From DATAXV01 sp036272915 (GTDB lineage: Bacteria; Chloroflexota; Dormibacteria; Dormibacterales; Dormibacteraceae), in contig DATAXV010000203.1 in the NCBI GenBank assembly GCA_036272915.1, positions 1 through 9,614 of the forward strand: DNA of 9,614 nt, given 5' to 3'. The notes below the pieces were generated by a model. The model did no database searches, had not been told where the DNA came from, and was given only the letters and a program-made list of their open reading frames with translations. Positions 1-5,990 of this stretch are shown in pieces; within the stretch, counting starts at the first letter, position 1; the number at the start of each line of letters is the position of its first letter. The position numbers were made by a program, and so were the translations under genes.

Positions 1-1
1 C

Positions 2-1015
2 GAGGACATGTTCCGCAACCTGGAGGGCTTCGCCTCGTTCGGCTTCCCCAAGAGCCATGCCGCCGCCTTCGGCCTCCTCGCCTACCAGTCGGCCTGGCTC
101 AAGGAGCACCACCCGGTCGAGTTCTACTGCGCCCTCTACAACAACTGGCCGATGGGCTTCTATCCCCCTCACGTCTTCACCAACGACGCCCGCCGCCACG
201 ACGTCGAGATCCTCAGCCCCGACATCAACGTCAGCGCGGCCCTCTGCACGGTCGAGGGCGGCGCGGTGCGGATCGGCCTGGGCTACGTGCACGGGGTGGG
301 CGGGGCCGGGGCGGAGGCGATCATGGAGACCCGCGAGGAGGGCGGGCTCTTCCGATCCCTGTTCGACTTCGTCCACCGGACCGGCCTGGGCAGCGAGCCG
401 GTCGAGAACCTGATCCGGGTCGGGGCCTTCGGTGAGCTGGGCCTCAACCGTCGCGAGCTGCTCTGGCAGCTGGGGCTGTTCGGCTCGGGCCTCCGCCACC
501 GGCTCCGGGCACCCGCCGCGCCGCGCCAGCTGCGCCTGGCCCTGCCCACCGCGCAGGACCAGATCTCCCTCCCCGACCTGACCGCCTTCGAGCGGATGGC
601 GGCCGACTACGAGGTCATGAACCTGTCCCCCGAGGACCACCCCATGAGCTTCCAGCGCGCATGGCTGGACCTGGCCGGGGTGTCGAGCTCGCAGGACCTG
701 CGCCGGCTGTCGCCGCCGCAGGTGGTCGCCACCGCCGGGCTGGTCGTCTGCCGGCAGCGCCCGGCCACGGCCAAGGGGATCATCTTCCTGCTCCTCGAGG
801 ATGAGCACGGCCTCGCCAACGTGCTCGTCCCCCGCCAGCTCTGCGAGCAGGAGCGGGAGCGGATGCTGGTGCGGACCAGCGCCTTCCTCCAGGTCGCCGG
901 CGTGCTGGAGGGCCATGCCGGGGCCGTGCCCATGCTCCGGGCGACCCGCATCGACCCGCTCCAGGACCGGGCCACCGCCGGCCTGCGCACGCCGGACGGG
1001 AAGAGCTGGGGCTGA
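2..1015 (+). CDS. dnaE2: Error-prone DNA polymerase III alpha subunit, DnaE2/ImuC type (C-terminal part, 5' end outside window)
   Basis: The reading frame is open at the left edge (bases 2-7 encode E-D before the first ATG at 8), so this is the last ~337 residues of a protein that normally exceeds 1000. The first residues, FASFGFPKSHAAAFGLLAYQ, followed by LKEHHPVEFYCALYNN, match the DnaE fingers/helix-hairpin region. The next motif, PMGFYPP, is characteristic of the DnaE2/ImuC branch. Near window positions 700-950 the segment RQRPATAKGIIFLLLEDEHG is the OB-fold domain; its RP-TAKG form is typical of DnaE2 rather than the replicative DnaE1. DnaE2 acts with ImuA'/ImuB in mutagenic translesion synthesis after DNA damage and is usually LexA-controlled; those partners and the promoter are not in the window. 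The usual basic-aromatic SRDFH-like C-terminus is not seen; the protein ends GKSWG. Assignment to the DnaE family is firm, DnaE2 very likely. Confidence 0.93.
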   Translation, partial: EDMFRNLEGFASFGFPKSHAAAFGLLAYQSAWLKEHHPVEFYCALYNNWPMGFYPPHVFTNDARRHDVEILSPDINVSAALCTVEGGAVRIGLGYVHGVGGAGAEAIMETREEGGLFRSLFDFVHRTGLGSEPVENLIRVGAFGELGLNRRELLWQLGLFGSGLRHRLRAPAAPRQLRLALPTAQDQISLPDLTAFERMAADYEVMNLSPEDHPMSFQRAWLDLAGVSSSQDLRRLSPPQVVATAGLVVCRQRPATAKGIIFLLLEDEHGLANVLVPRQLCEQERERMLVRTSAFLQVAGVLEGHAGAVPMLRATRIDPLQDRATAGLRTPDGKSWG

Positions 1016-1027
1016 GCCCCGCTCAGC
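1011..1027. terminator. Small palindrome between convergent dnaE2 and SDR genes
   Basis: GCTGAG (1011-1016) pairs perfectly with CTCAGC (1022-1027) around a 5-nt loop. Skipping two bases, four further pairs (1007-1010 with 1030-1033) extend the stem. The repeat contains the dnaE2 stop (1013-1015) and, on the other strand, the SDR stop (1025-1023). It is the only sequence available to end both transcripts, so a bidirectional terminator is plausible, but the stem is short and has no U-tract. Confidence 0.4.
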
Positions 1028-1799
1028 AGCCCACCCCCCTGGTCAGGAAGCCGCCGTCCACGGGCAGCACCGCGCCGGTCACGTAGGCGGCGCCGGGCCC
1101 GAGCAGGAAGGCGGTCGCGCCGACCAGGTCGCGAGGATCTCCGAACCGGGCCATCGGCGTGTGCTCGATCAGCCACTTCCCGCGCGGCGTGCCCTCGATC
1201 AGGGCGCGGTTGAGCGGGGTCGGGAACACGCCGGGGGCGATGGCGTTGACCCTGATGCCGAACTCGGCCCAGTCGTTGGCCAGGCTCTGCGTGAGGCTGG
1301 CCACGGCCGCCTTGGAGGCCGAGTAGGCGGCGACCTCGTAGAAGGGGACGAAGCTGGTCAGGCTGGCCACGTTGACGATCGCTCCGCCGCCCTGGCCTCG
1401 CATCACCCGGCCCGCGGCCTGGTCGATCAGGAGCGTGCCGGTGAGGTTGATGTCGACGATCGACCGCCAGTCCTCGGGGGACATGTCCATGGTCGGGACC
1501 CGCTTGGTGATGCCGGCGGCGCTGACCACGCCGTCGATCCGGCCGTAGCGGTCGACCACCGCCTGCACCGCCGCCGCCGCCGACTCCGGGCTGGTCACGT
1601 CGAGCGTGACCCCGTGGCACTCGGCACCCTCCTGGCGCACGGTCCCGACGGCCTCGGCGACCCGCTCCGAGTCGCGGCTGCCGACAAGGAGCCGGACCCC
1701 CAGCCCGCCCAGGCCCTTGGCGATGCCGAGGCCGAGGCCGCTGGTCCCGCCGGTGACCAGGACGCAGGCTCCCTCCAGATCGAAGATCGAGCTAGACAT
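1023..1799 (-). CDS. SDR family NAD(P)-dependent oxidoreductase (classical, sugar/gluconate dehydrogenase-like)
   Basis: This 258-residue protein has the length and order of a classical short-chain dehydrogenase. It shows the nucleotide-binding TGGTSGLG (residues 16-23), LDV (66-68) that places the adenine ring, SAAG (93-96; usually NNAG), and the catalytic set N118, S146, Y159 and K163 in YSASK. Arg42 at the end of the second strand suggests NADP(H) preference; this is inference. The C-terminal part (APGVFPTPLN, then VDGGFLTRGV) resembles gluconate 5-dehydrogenase and 2-deoxy-gluconate 3-dehydrogenase relatives, so a sugar or polyol substrate is more likely than a fatty acyl one, but the substrate cannot be read from sequence. 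The ATG at 1799 is chosen because the Rossmann motif begins 15 residues later and a -10-like hexamer lies 7 nt upstream. It is separated from the upstream gene on the same strand by a hairpin, so it is probably transcribed alone. Confidence 0.92.
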   Translation of the reverse strand: MSSSIFDLEGACVLVTGGTSGLGLGIAKGLGGLGVRLLVGSRDSERVAEAVGTVRQEGAECHGVTLDVTSPESAAAAVQAVVDRYGRIDGVVSAAGITKRVPTMDMSPEDWRSIVDINLTGTLLIDQAAGRVMRGQGGGAIVNVASLTSFVPFYEVAAYSASKAAVASLTQSLANDWAEFGIRVNAIAPGVFPTPLNRALIEGTPRGKWLIEHTPMARFGDPRDLVGATAFLLGPGAAYVTGAVLPVDGGFLTRGVGC

Positions 1800-1806
1800 G
1801 GACCCG

Positions 1807-1812
1807 AGCCTA
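1807..1812 (-). promoter_or_regulatory. Candidate -10 element for leaderless SDR mRNA
   Basis: On the minus strand TAGGCT fits the actinobacterial -10 pattern TANNNT and ends 7 nt before the SDR start codon. There is no Shine-Dalgarno-like sequence between it and the ATG. This spacing is what is expected when transcription begins at the start codon itself. No convincing -35 element is visible. Confidence 0.4.
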
Positions 1813-1817
1813 ACCCA

Positions 1818-1835
1818 GCCGCCCGGGCGGGCGGC
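1818..1835 (-). terminator. Hairpin after the PKD-like gene
   Basis: GCCGCCC (1818-1824) and GGGCGGC (1829-1835) form a perfect 7-bp GC stem with a 4-nt loop, three bases beyond the stop codon of the exported PKD-like protein. There is no U-tract, as is common for terminators in GC-rich actinobacteria. It lies just upstream of the SDR promoter candidate and separates the two units. Confidence 0.5.
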
Positions 1836-1838
1836 GCG

Positions 1839-2930
1839 TCACTGGACGGGGACGCCCTCCTCCTGGCCGACGGTCAGCGGGATGTTCGGCGTGGTGATGT
1901 ACTGCACCGGGTCGTTGAGCGGGATCTGGCGGCTGCCGTATCCGTCGGAGGCGTACCACTGGAGGTAGGCCGTCAGCGTCCACTGCTCGGTGGCGTGGAT
2001 CGCGTACTGGTGGTTCGGCTTGTACCAGGAGATGGTCCGGTAGGTGTGCGCCGTGATCTGGTCGTGCGAGCCGCAGACGCTGGGCGCCGCCACCTGATCG
2101 GTGTTCCCGTCGCCGAAGTCCCACTGCACCTGGCCGAGCCGGGCGGTGATGAGCAGGACGTAGCGGATCATCCGGCCGGAGGCGTCGGACGATCCGTCGA
2201 GCACCACCTCGCGGTCGTGCTCCTGCTGCAGGTCGTTGATCCAGAAGCACTGCGGCAGCCCGACCAGGCCCTTCGCGTCGGGCATGGAGCCGATGGTTCC
2301 GCTGTTGTTGTTCAGGAAGTCGGTCACGTTGCCCGCCCAGACGTTGGGGTCGGAGGTGAAGACCGAGGTCCCCGGCGTGATCGTCCACTCACCGTCGACG
2401 ACCCCCTGCTGCTTCCAGGTCAGCGAGCCCGGGACCAGGCAGTCGCCGCTCTGGACCTTGCCCCCCTGGGTGAACTCGATCCAGTAGTTGTCGATGCCGG
2501 CGCTGGGAAAGGTGGAGAGGCTCTCGTTCTGCCTCTGGCCGCTGGGGAAGGTGTAGGTGGCCTTGGCCGTCTCGCCCTCGTCGCTGAAGGTCAGCGGCTG
2601 GTAGCGGTACTTGGTGCAGGGGCTGCCGTTGGGCGCCTCGGTCCCGGTCGAGTAGCCGGCCTTGGGCTGGTTGCCGAAGCTGGTGCCGCCGGGCTCGGGG
2701 CAGGAGAAGCGCGCCCCGGCGTGAATCGAGACGGCGTGCCCGGTGTTGACCACCTGACCCTCGCTGCTGCCGCCGGGGCAGACGCCAGGGGCCGATCCCC
2801 CACCGTTGCCCCACCCGCCGGCGAACGCGGTCGACCCGGCCATCGCTGCGAACAAAACGGCTATGGCGATTCCACCGACCAGACGGGATGCGACGCGGAC
2901 CGAGCTGAGCATCTCAGGCGCCACTCTCAT
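1839..2930 (-). CDS. Secreted protein with a PKD-like motif, function unknown
   Basis: This 363-residue protein begins at the ATG at 2930, preceded by GGGAGA about 10 nt upstream. The frame stays open further upstream to about 3293, but there it is antisense to the neighbouring gene, and the signal peptide fixes the start. Residues 1-37 form a Sec signal peptide: R12 and R16, hydrophobic VGGIAIAVLFAAMAG, and an AFA cleavage site before G38. The mature protein has a Gly-rich start (GGWGNGGG), several cysteines suited to disulfides, and WDFGDG at 270-275. That motif is the hallmark of PKD (Ig-like) domains, followed by HTYR and aromatic-rich strands up to residue ~345. No catalytic motif or C-terminal sortase or membrane anchor is visible, so it should be released or held by a partner. 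The upstream neighbour on the same strand, 58 bp away, encodes a lipoprotein, and joint action at the cell surface is likely. The specific function is not recognised. Confidence 0.8.
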   Translation of the reverse strand: MRVAPEMLSSVRVASRLVGGIAIAVLFAAMAGSTAFAGGWGNGGGSAPGVCPGGSSEGQVVNTGHAVSIHAGARFSCPEPGGTSFGNQPKAGYSTGTEAPNGSPCTKYRYQPLTFSDEGETAKATYTFPSGQRQNESLSTFPSAGIDNYWIEFTQGGKVQSGDCLVPGSLTWKQQGVVDGEWTITPGTSVFTSDPNVWAGNVTDFLNNNSGTIGSMPDAKGLVGLPQCFWINDLQQEHDREVVLDGSSDASGRMIRYVLLITARLGQVQWDFGDGNTDQVAAPSVCGSHDQITAHTYRTISWYKPNHQYAIHATEQWTLTAYLQWYASDGYGSRQIPLNDPVQYITTPNIPLTVGQEEGVPVQ

Positions 2931-2988
2931 ACCAGAACTTCTCCCTACCTCGCAACTCGCTCTGTGCCGCCCTGGGCCCACCCGTCCA

Positions 2989-3768
2989 CTACTGACTGCA
3001 GGTGGGCGCGACCAGCGCGTCGCTGCACACGTACTCGCCGGACGCGTACCAGATCGGGCCCAGCTGCGGGTCGTCCTTGTACGTTCCCCACCAGACGTTG
3101 GACCAGGCCGCGTCGGCCGGCTCCTGGGCCAGCGACTGCCTCTGACCGTTCGGCTCCTGGATGTAGACGTTGGACGGGCCGCGGTTCTGAAGGACGAAGC
3201 CGTAGGGCTGGGCCTGGAGCTGATGGGCGCTGATCGTCTGCTGCAGCGAGGAGGGGATCGGCACCAGCCGGATCGAGAGCAGGACGCCGCCATCGCCCTG
3301 GATCGTCCCCTGCGCCTGCTCCGCCTCCTGGATCCATTGCAGATCCTGGTTGTAGATGTTGGTCTGGGACGCGTTGGCGTCGGCGATGACGCCGGCGGTC
3401 AGGAGGCCGGCGTCCATGTGCAGGTCGGCCCAGACGTAGAGGCTCCAGGTCCGGAGCTCGGCCTCGCCCCACTTCCGCGCCTCGGCCTCGGAGATGGCGC
3501 CGTTGGTACCGTCGGTGATCGAGGCCTTGACCCAGGGGACCTTGGTCGGGCACTGGCTGACGCCGCGGTGGGCGAGGGCCGCGCAGTCGAACCCGGGGGT
3601 GGCCGTCGGCCTGGGAATGGGATGGTGCGAGGACGCCGAGGCCTGCGACTTCGCGGCTCCGCAGGCAGCCAGAAGCACGACGGCCAGGAGACTGATCGAA
3701 AGAACGCGCCACGTCCGACCGTGGGCGGGGTCCTGAACGGTGACCACCTCGCGGTTAGTTTGCCGCAT
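2989..3768 (-). CDS. Putative lipoprotein, function unknown
   Basis: From the ATG at 3768 the protein has 259 residues. Residues 17-36 carry a lipoprotein signal: basic R18 and R21, hydrophobic core LSISLLAVVLL, and lipobox L33-A-A-C36, the expected lipidation site. A Ser/His/Pro-rich linker (about 40-58) leads to a globular domain with cysteines C62, C73, C248 and C257, which could form two disulfides. The domain is rich in Trp, Tyr and Gln (SLYVWADL, SNVWWGTYKDDP, IWYASGEY) and matches no family I recognise. A longer in-frame start at 3918 would overlap the divergent AraC gene and bury the signal, so it is rejected. The next gene on this strand begins 58 bp later and is also exported; the two probably form an operon. 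Base composition is less GC-extreme than in the kinase gene to the right. Confidence 0.75.
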   Translation of the reverse strand: MRQTNREVVTVQDPAHGRTWRVLSISLLAVVLLAACGAAKSQASASSHHPIPRPTATPGFDCAALAHRGVSQCPTKVPWVKASITDGTNGAISEAEARKWGEAELRTWSLYVWADLHMDAGLLTAGVIADANASQTNIYNQDLQWIQEAEQAQGTIQGDGGVLLSIRLVPIPSSLQQTISAHQLQAQPYGFVLQNRGPSNVYIQEPNGQRQSLAQEPADAAWSNVWWGTYKDDPQLGPIWYASGEYVCSDALVAPTCSQ

Positions 3769-3792
3769 GTTCGGGTGGCATTTCCACTCGGA

Positions 3793-3835
3793 CCCGGGAT
3801 GGACGCCCCGGCACCGCCGGGCCAGGGGTCCCGGG
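3793..3835. repeat. Nested inverted repeats in the divergent lipoprotein/AraC spacer
   Basis: The 128-bp spacer between the divergent lipoprotein (3768) and AraC (3897) starts contains an outer inverted repeat CCCGGGA (3793-3799)/TCCCGGG (3829-3835) enclosing an inner CCCGG (3807-3811)/CCGGG (3817-3821). It could be an operator or a structured leader. In GC-rich DNA such repeats also arise by chance. I found no convincing -10 or -35 pair in the spacer. Confidence 0.25.
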
Positions 3836-3896
3836 CGCCTGGGCGCAATGCCCGATGCGATGCCACGCCTCCCCTTCGCCTGAGAGGATGAGCGGT

Positions 3897-4388
3897 GTGG
3901 TGCCCACGGCGACGGCACCCGCGCCGGGCGCGCTCTCCCGGCTGCGGCGGGTGCGCGATCACATCGACCTCCACTTCGCCTCGGAGCTGGACGTCGACCG
4001 GCTGGCGTCGGTCGCGGCCATGTCGCGCGCCCACTTCCTGCGCATCTTCAAGGCGGCCTACGGCGAGACGCCCATGCGCTACCTCACCAGCCGGCGCATG
4101 GAGCGGGCCCAGGACCTGCTGCGCACGGCCAACCTGACCGTGACCGAGGTGTGCATGGCGGTCGGCTTCTCGAGCCTTGGCTCGTTCTCGTCTCAGTTCA
4201 CCCGGATGGTCGGGATCGGCCCCGCCGAGTACCGGACGAGGTGGGCAGCGAGGGGAGGGCCGCACGTCCCCGGCTGCTGGCTCTTCATGCGCGGCGTGCT
4301 CGATCCGCAGGGGACGGCGGGCCGCGGTTCTTTGGAGCACTCTGGGAGAAGCGCCGCCGAGGGGACCCACCCTACGGTGACCGCATGA
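3897..4388 (+). CDS. AraC-family transcriptional regulator, DNA-binding domain only
   Basis: The protein has about 163 residues and consists almost wholly of the AraC DNA-binding domain. The first helix-turn-helix spans about residues 36-56 (LASVAAMSRAHFLRIFK), then P59, the linker helix RRMERAQDLL (66-75), the second helix-turn-helix around 82-103 (VTEVCMAVGFSSLGSFSSQF), and the closing GIGPAEYR (106-113). No N-terminal cupin or other sensor domain is present; the 50-residue tail looks disordered. GTG 3897 is preferred because GAGAGG (3882-3887) lies 9 nt upstream; ATG 3888 directly abuts that purine run, and ATG 3855 is also in frame. The stop overlaps the start of the VOC gene as ATGA, so the two are translationally coupled. 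Stand-alone AraC domains paired with VOC genes are a familiar actinobacterial arrangement; regulation of the VOC gene is the natural inference, the signal unknown. Confidence 0.88.
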   Translation: MVPTATAPAPGALSRLRRVRDHIDLHFASELDVDRLASVAAMSRAHFLRIFKAAYGETPMRYLTSRRMERAQDLLRTANLTVTEVCMAVGFSSLGSFSSQFTRMVGIGPAEYRTRWAARGGPHVPGCWLFMRGVLDPQGTAGRGSLEHSGRSAAEGTHPTVTA

Positions 4389-4813
4389 TCACGAACGTCT
4401 CACTGACCACGATCTACTGCCTCGACCAGCAGCGCGCGCACGACTTCTACGTCGACGTCCTCGGGTTCACGGCGCGGACCGACGTCACCATGGGCGAGGG
4501 CTTCCGGTGGCTCACGGTGGGACTCCCCGGACAGCCCGACGTCGAGGTGACGCTGATGAAGCCGGGGCCGCCGCTCGACGCCGAGTTCGCCGCCTTCATC
4601 GAGCGCCAGCTCGAGAAGGGGCAGATGGGAGGCCTCGGGCTGCGCGTCGACGACTGCCACAAGACGTGCGAGGAGCTTCGTGCCAAGGGGGTCTCCTTCG
4701 TCCAGGAACCGGCCGACCGTCCCTACGGGACCGAGGCCGTCATCCGCGACATCAGCGGCAACTGGCTGGTGCTGGTCGAGCCGAAGGAGTTCACCCAGGA
4801 GGAACCCGCCTGA
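4385..4813 (+). CDS. VOC family protein (glyoxalase/bleomycin-resistance fold)
   Basis: This 142-residue protein has the two beta-alpha-beta-beta-beta repeats of the vicinal oxygen chelate fold. Repeat one runs from TTIYCLDQQRAHDFYVDVLGF (residues 8-28) to about V55. Repeat two starts at GLGLRVDDCHKTCEELRAKG (83-102) and ends at IRDISGNWLVLVEP (120-133). E132 in the last strand sits where many family members have a metal-binding glutamate; the usual histidine of the first strand is Tyr or Thr here, so metal binding is uncertain. Members act in glyoxal detoxification, ring cleavage or drug sequestration, and the sequence does not decide between these. The start ATG at 4385 overlaps the AraC stop by four bases, giving strong support for this start and for co-expression. 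The longer in-frame stretch from 4151 is only a shadow inside the AraC gene. Confidence 0.9.
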   Translation: MITNVSLTTIYCLDQQRAHDFYVDVLGFTARTDVTMGEGFRWLTVGLPGQPDVEVTLMKPGPPLDAEFAAFIERQLEKGQMGGLGLRVDDCHKTCEELRAKGVSFVQEPADRPYGTEAVIRDISGNWLVLVEPKEFTQEEPA

Positions 4814-4827
4814 TCCGACTCCTGCCC

Positions 4828-4875
4828 GAGGGGTCGCTCGCGCCCGCACCGCGAGGCGCGAGCGGCACCCCCCTC
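4828..4875. terminator. Bidirectional terminator hairpin between convergent VOC and APH genes
   Basis: CGCTCGCGCC (4835-4844) pairs perfectly with GGCGCGAGCG (4855-4864) across a 10-nt loop. GAGGGG (4828-4833) can pair with CCCCTC (4870-4875) below an internal loop, extending the stem to about 16 bp. It fills the 60-bp gap between the two stop codons and can form in either transcript. There is no U-tract. Confidence 0.65.
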
Positions 4876-5959
4876 AGGCGAAGCGCTCGGCGACCTCGGC
4901 CAGGAACCGGCTGCCGGCCCCCCACACCGGCGCCGCCTCGGCCGCGGGCAGCCGGTTGATCATCTCCTCCCCTTCGGCCAGCGCCGCGGCCAGCCGGAAG
5001 GGCACCCACGCGTACTTCGCCGCCAGCGCCGCAGCCATCGCCCGCTCGACCTGGCGGCGGTCTCCACTCCAGCCGCCCTCGGTCAGACCCTCGGCGTAGC
5101 CCTCGGAGATCAGCTCCCACAGCCGCCCGATCCGGTCGGCGGGGAGGTGGAAGTCGAGGACGCTGTCCAGCACCAGGTTGCCCGCGTCCTCGCCAAGTGG
5201 GCCGACGCCGACGAAGGCCCAGTCGATGAGCACGGTCTCCTCTTCGCCCCCGAAGAGGTTGTCCGGGTGGAGGTCGCCATGGCAGAGGGTGGGAGGCATC
5301 GCCTCGACCACCCGGAGGTTGGTCTCGAGCCGCTCCCAGAGGCGGTCCAGGACGGCGGTGTCGGCGCCGCCGATCACCGCCCGCAGCCGAGGGCTCGACC
5401 AGTCCGCCCGACGATCCCCCCAGTCGAGCGCCCTGTGCTCCGTGTACCGGCGCAGCCAGTCGTGGGCCAGCCAGGGGGCGTTCGGCAGGCGCCGGGAGAA
5501 CGACCACGTGCCCTGGAACCGTCCCAGACGCAGCGCCGCCTCGCCGTACGCCTCCGGCGACCACTCGTGTCCGGGCCGGCCGGCGACGTCCTCGAGCCAG
5601 AGGTGGATCTCCTGACCCAGGTCGAGCTGGAGGTGGCAGCGGGCCGGTCGGAGCCCACCCGCTCCCTCGTCGAGCATGCCGGCGCCGTAGGCCAGGGCCT
5701 CGCGGCGCCAGTAGTACCAGTGGTCCTCCTCCAGGCCCGAACGCCACATGTCCGACCCCTGCTCGGAGTGGCGGAGGATCTTCAGCACCAGCGACCATCC
5801 CGCGCCGCTGAACCGCCAGATCCCACCGGTGCCGCTGGCGCCCCTGGTGCGGAGGCCGTCCACGCGCACCTTCGAGGGATCCCCGATCGGGCCGCCGGTG
5901 GCGGCCTCCACCGCCCGGCTGAGCTCCCGCTCTTGGAGGGCCGGAACCGGGGCGGTCAT
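4874..5959 (-). CDS. APH-fold phosphotransferase (aminoglycoside/choline kinase-like family)
   Basis: This 361-residue protein has a kinase-like fold. LVLKIL with K60 is the ATP-anchoring lysine, and E87 in WRREALAYGAG is its expected helix-C partner. HGDLHPDN (227-234) is the Brenner motif with catalytic D229 and N234. LIDWAF provides the metal-binding D245. The family (PF01636-type) phosphorylates aminoglycosides, choline, macrolides or other small hydroxylated substrates; many members have unknown substrates and the gene should not be read as proof of antibiotic resistance. The N-terminal region is longer than in classic APH enzymes. ATG 5959 is chosen because a GATAAT box sits just upstream; ATG 5980 would add seven residues and ATG 6031 would overlap the divergent kinase gene. 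It ends head-to-head with the VOC gene at a shared hairpin and diverges from the PfkB kinase. Confidence 0.88.
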   Translation of the reverse strand: MTAPVPALQERELSRAVEAATGGPIGDPSKVRVDGLRTRGASGTGGIWRFSGAGWSLVLKILRHSEQGSDMWRSGLEEDHWYYWRREALAYGAGMLDEGAGGLRPARCHLQLDLGQEIHLWLEDVAGRPGHEWSPEAYGEAALRLGRFQGTWSFSRRLPNAPWLAHDWLRRYTEHRALDWGDRRADWSSPRLRAVIGGADTAVLDRLWERLETNLRVVEAMPPTLCHGDLHPDNLFGGEEETVLIDWAFVGVGPLGEDAGNLVLDSVLDFHLPADRIGRLWELISEGYAEGLTEGGWSGDRRQVERAMAAALAAKYAWVPFRLAAALAEGEEMINRLPAAEAAPVWGAGSRFLAEVAERFA

Positions 5960-5990
5960 CGGCACCGAATTATCGATCATGCTCGGCGGG
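5960..5990. promoter_or_regulatory. Compact divergent promoter between APH and PfkB genes
   Basis: Only 31 bp separate the two chosen start codons. This gap holds the most AT-rich patch nearby, a near-palindrome centred on ATCGAT. On the minus strand GATAAT (5974-5969) lies 9 nt before the APH start. On the plus strand GATCAT (5975-5980) lies 10 nt before the kinase start. Both resemble -10 hexamers, and the two mRNAs would then be nearly leaderless. No clear -35 elements are seen; they would lie inside the opposite gene. Confidence 0.4.

Noticed and set aside
801..3233. An open frame of 810 codons on the plus strand
   Set aside because: It crosses the dnaE2 end, the SDR and the exported-protein genes in antisense, has Ala/Gly/Arg/Asp-rich low-complexity translation and no motif. 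It is a shadow of GC-rich codon use.
2931..3293. N-terminal extension of the PKD-like protein to 3293
   Set aside because: The extension overlaps the lipoprotein gene in another frame and would bury a normal signal peptide; the ATG at 2930 has a ribosome binding site.
3775..3866. Distant inverted repeat GTGGCAT/ATGCCAC flanking the divergent spacer
   Set aside because: Seven bases at 78 bp distance is expected by chance often enough, and nothing else supports a looped operator.
4151..4384. N-terminal extension of the VOC protein to 4151
   Set aside because: It lies inside the AraC gene and has no VOC-like sequence; the ATGA overlap at 4385 gives the start.
4874..5959. Reading the APH-fold gene as an antibiotic resistance determinant
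   Set aside because: Motifs give only the fold and kinase chemistry; many members have unrelated substrates, and no resistance context or mobile element is visible.
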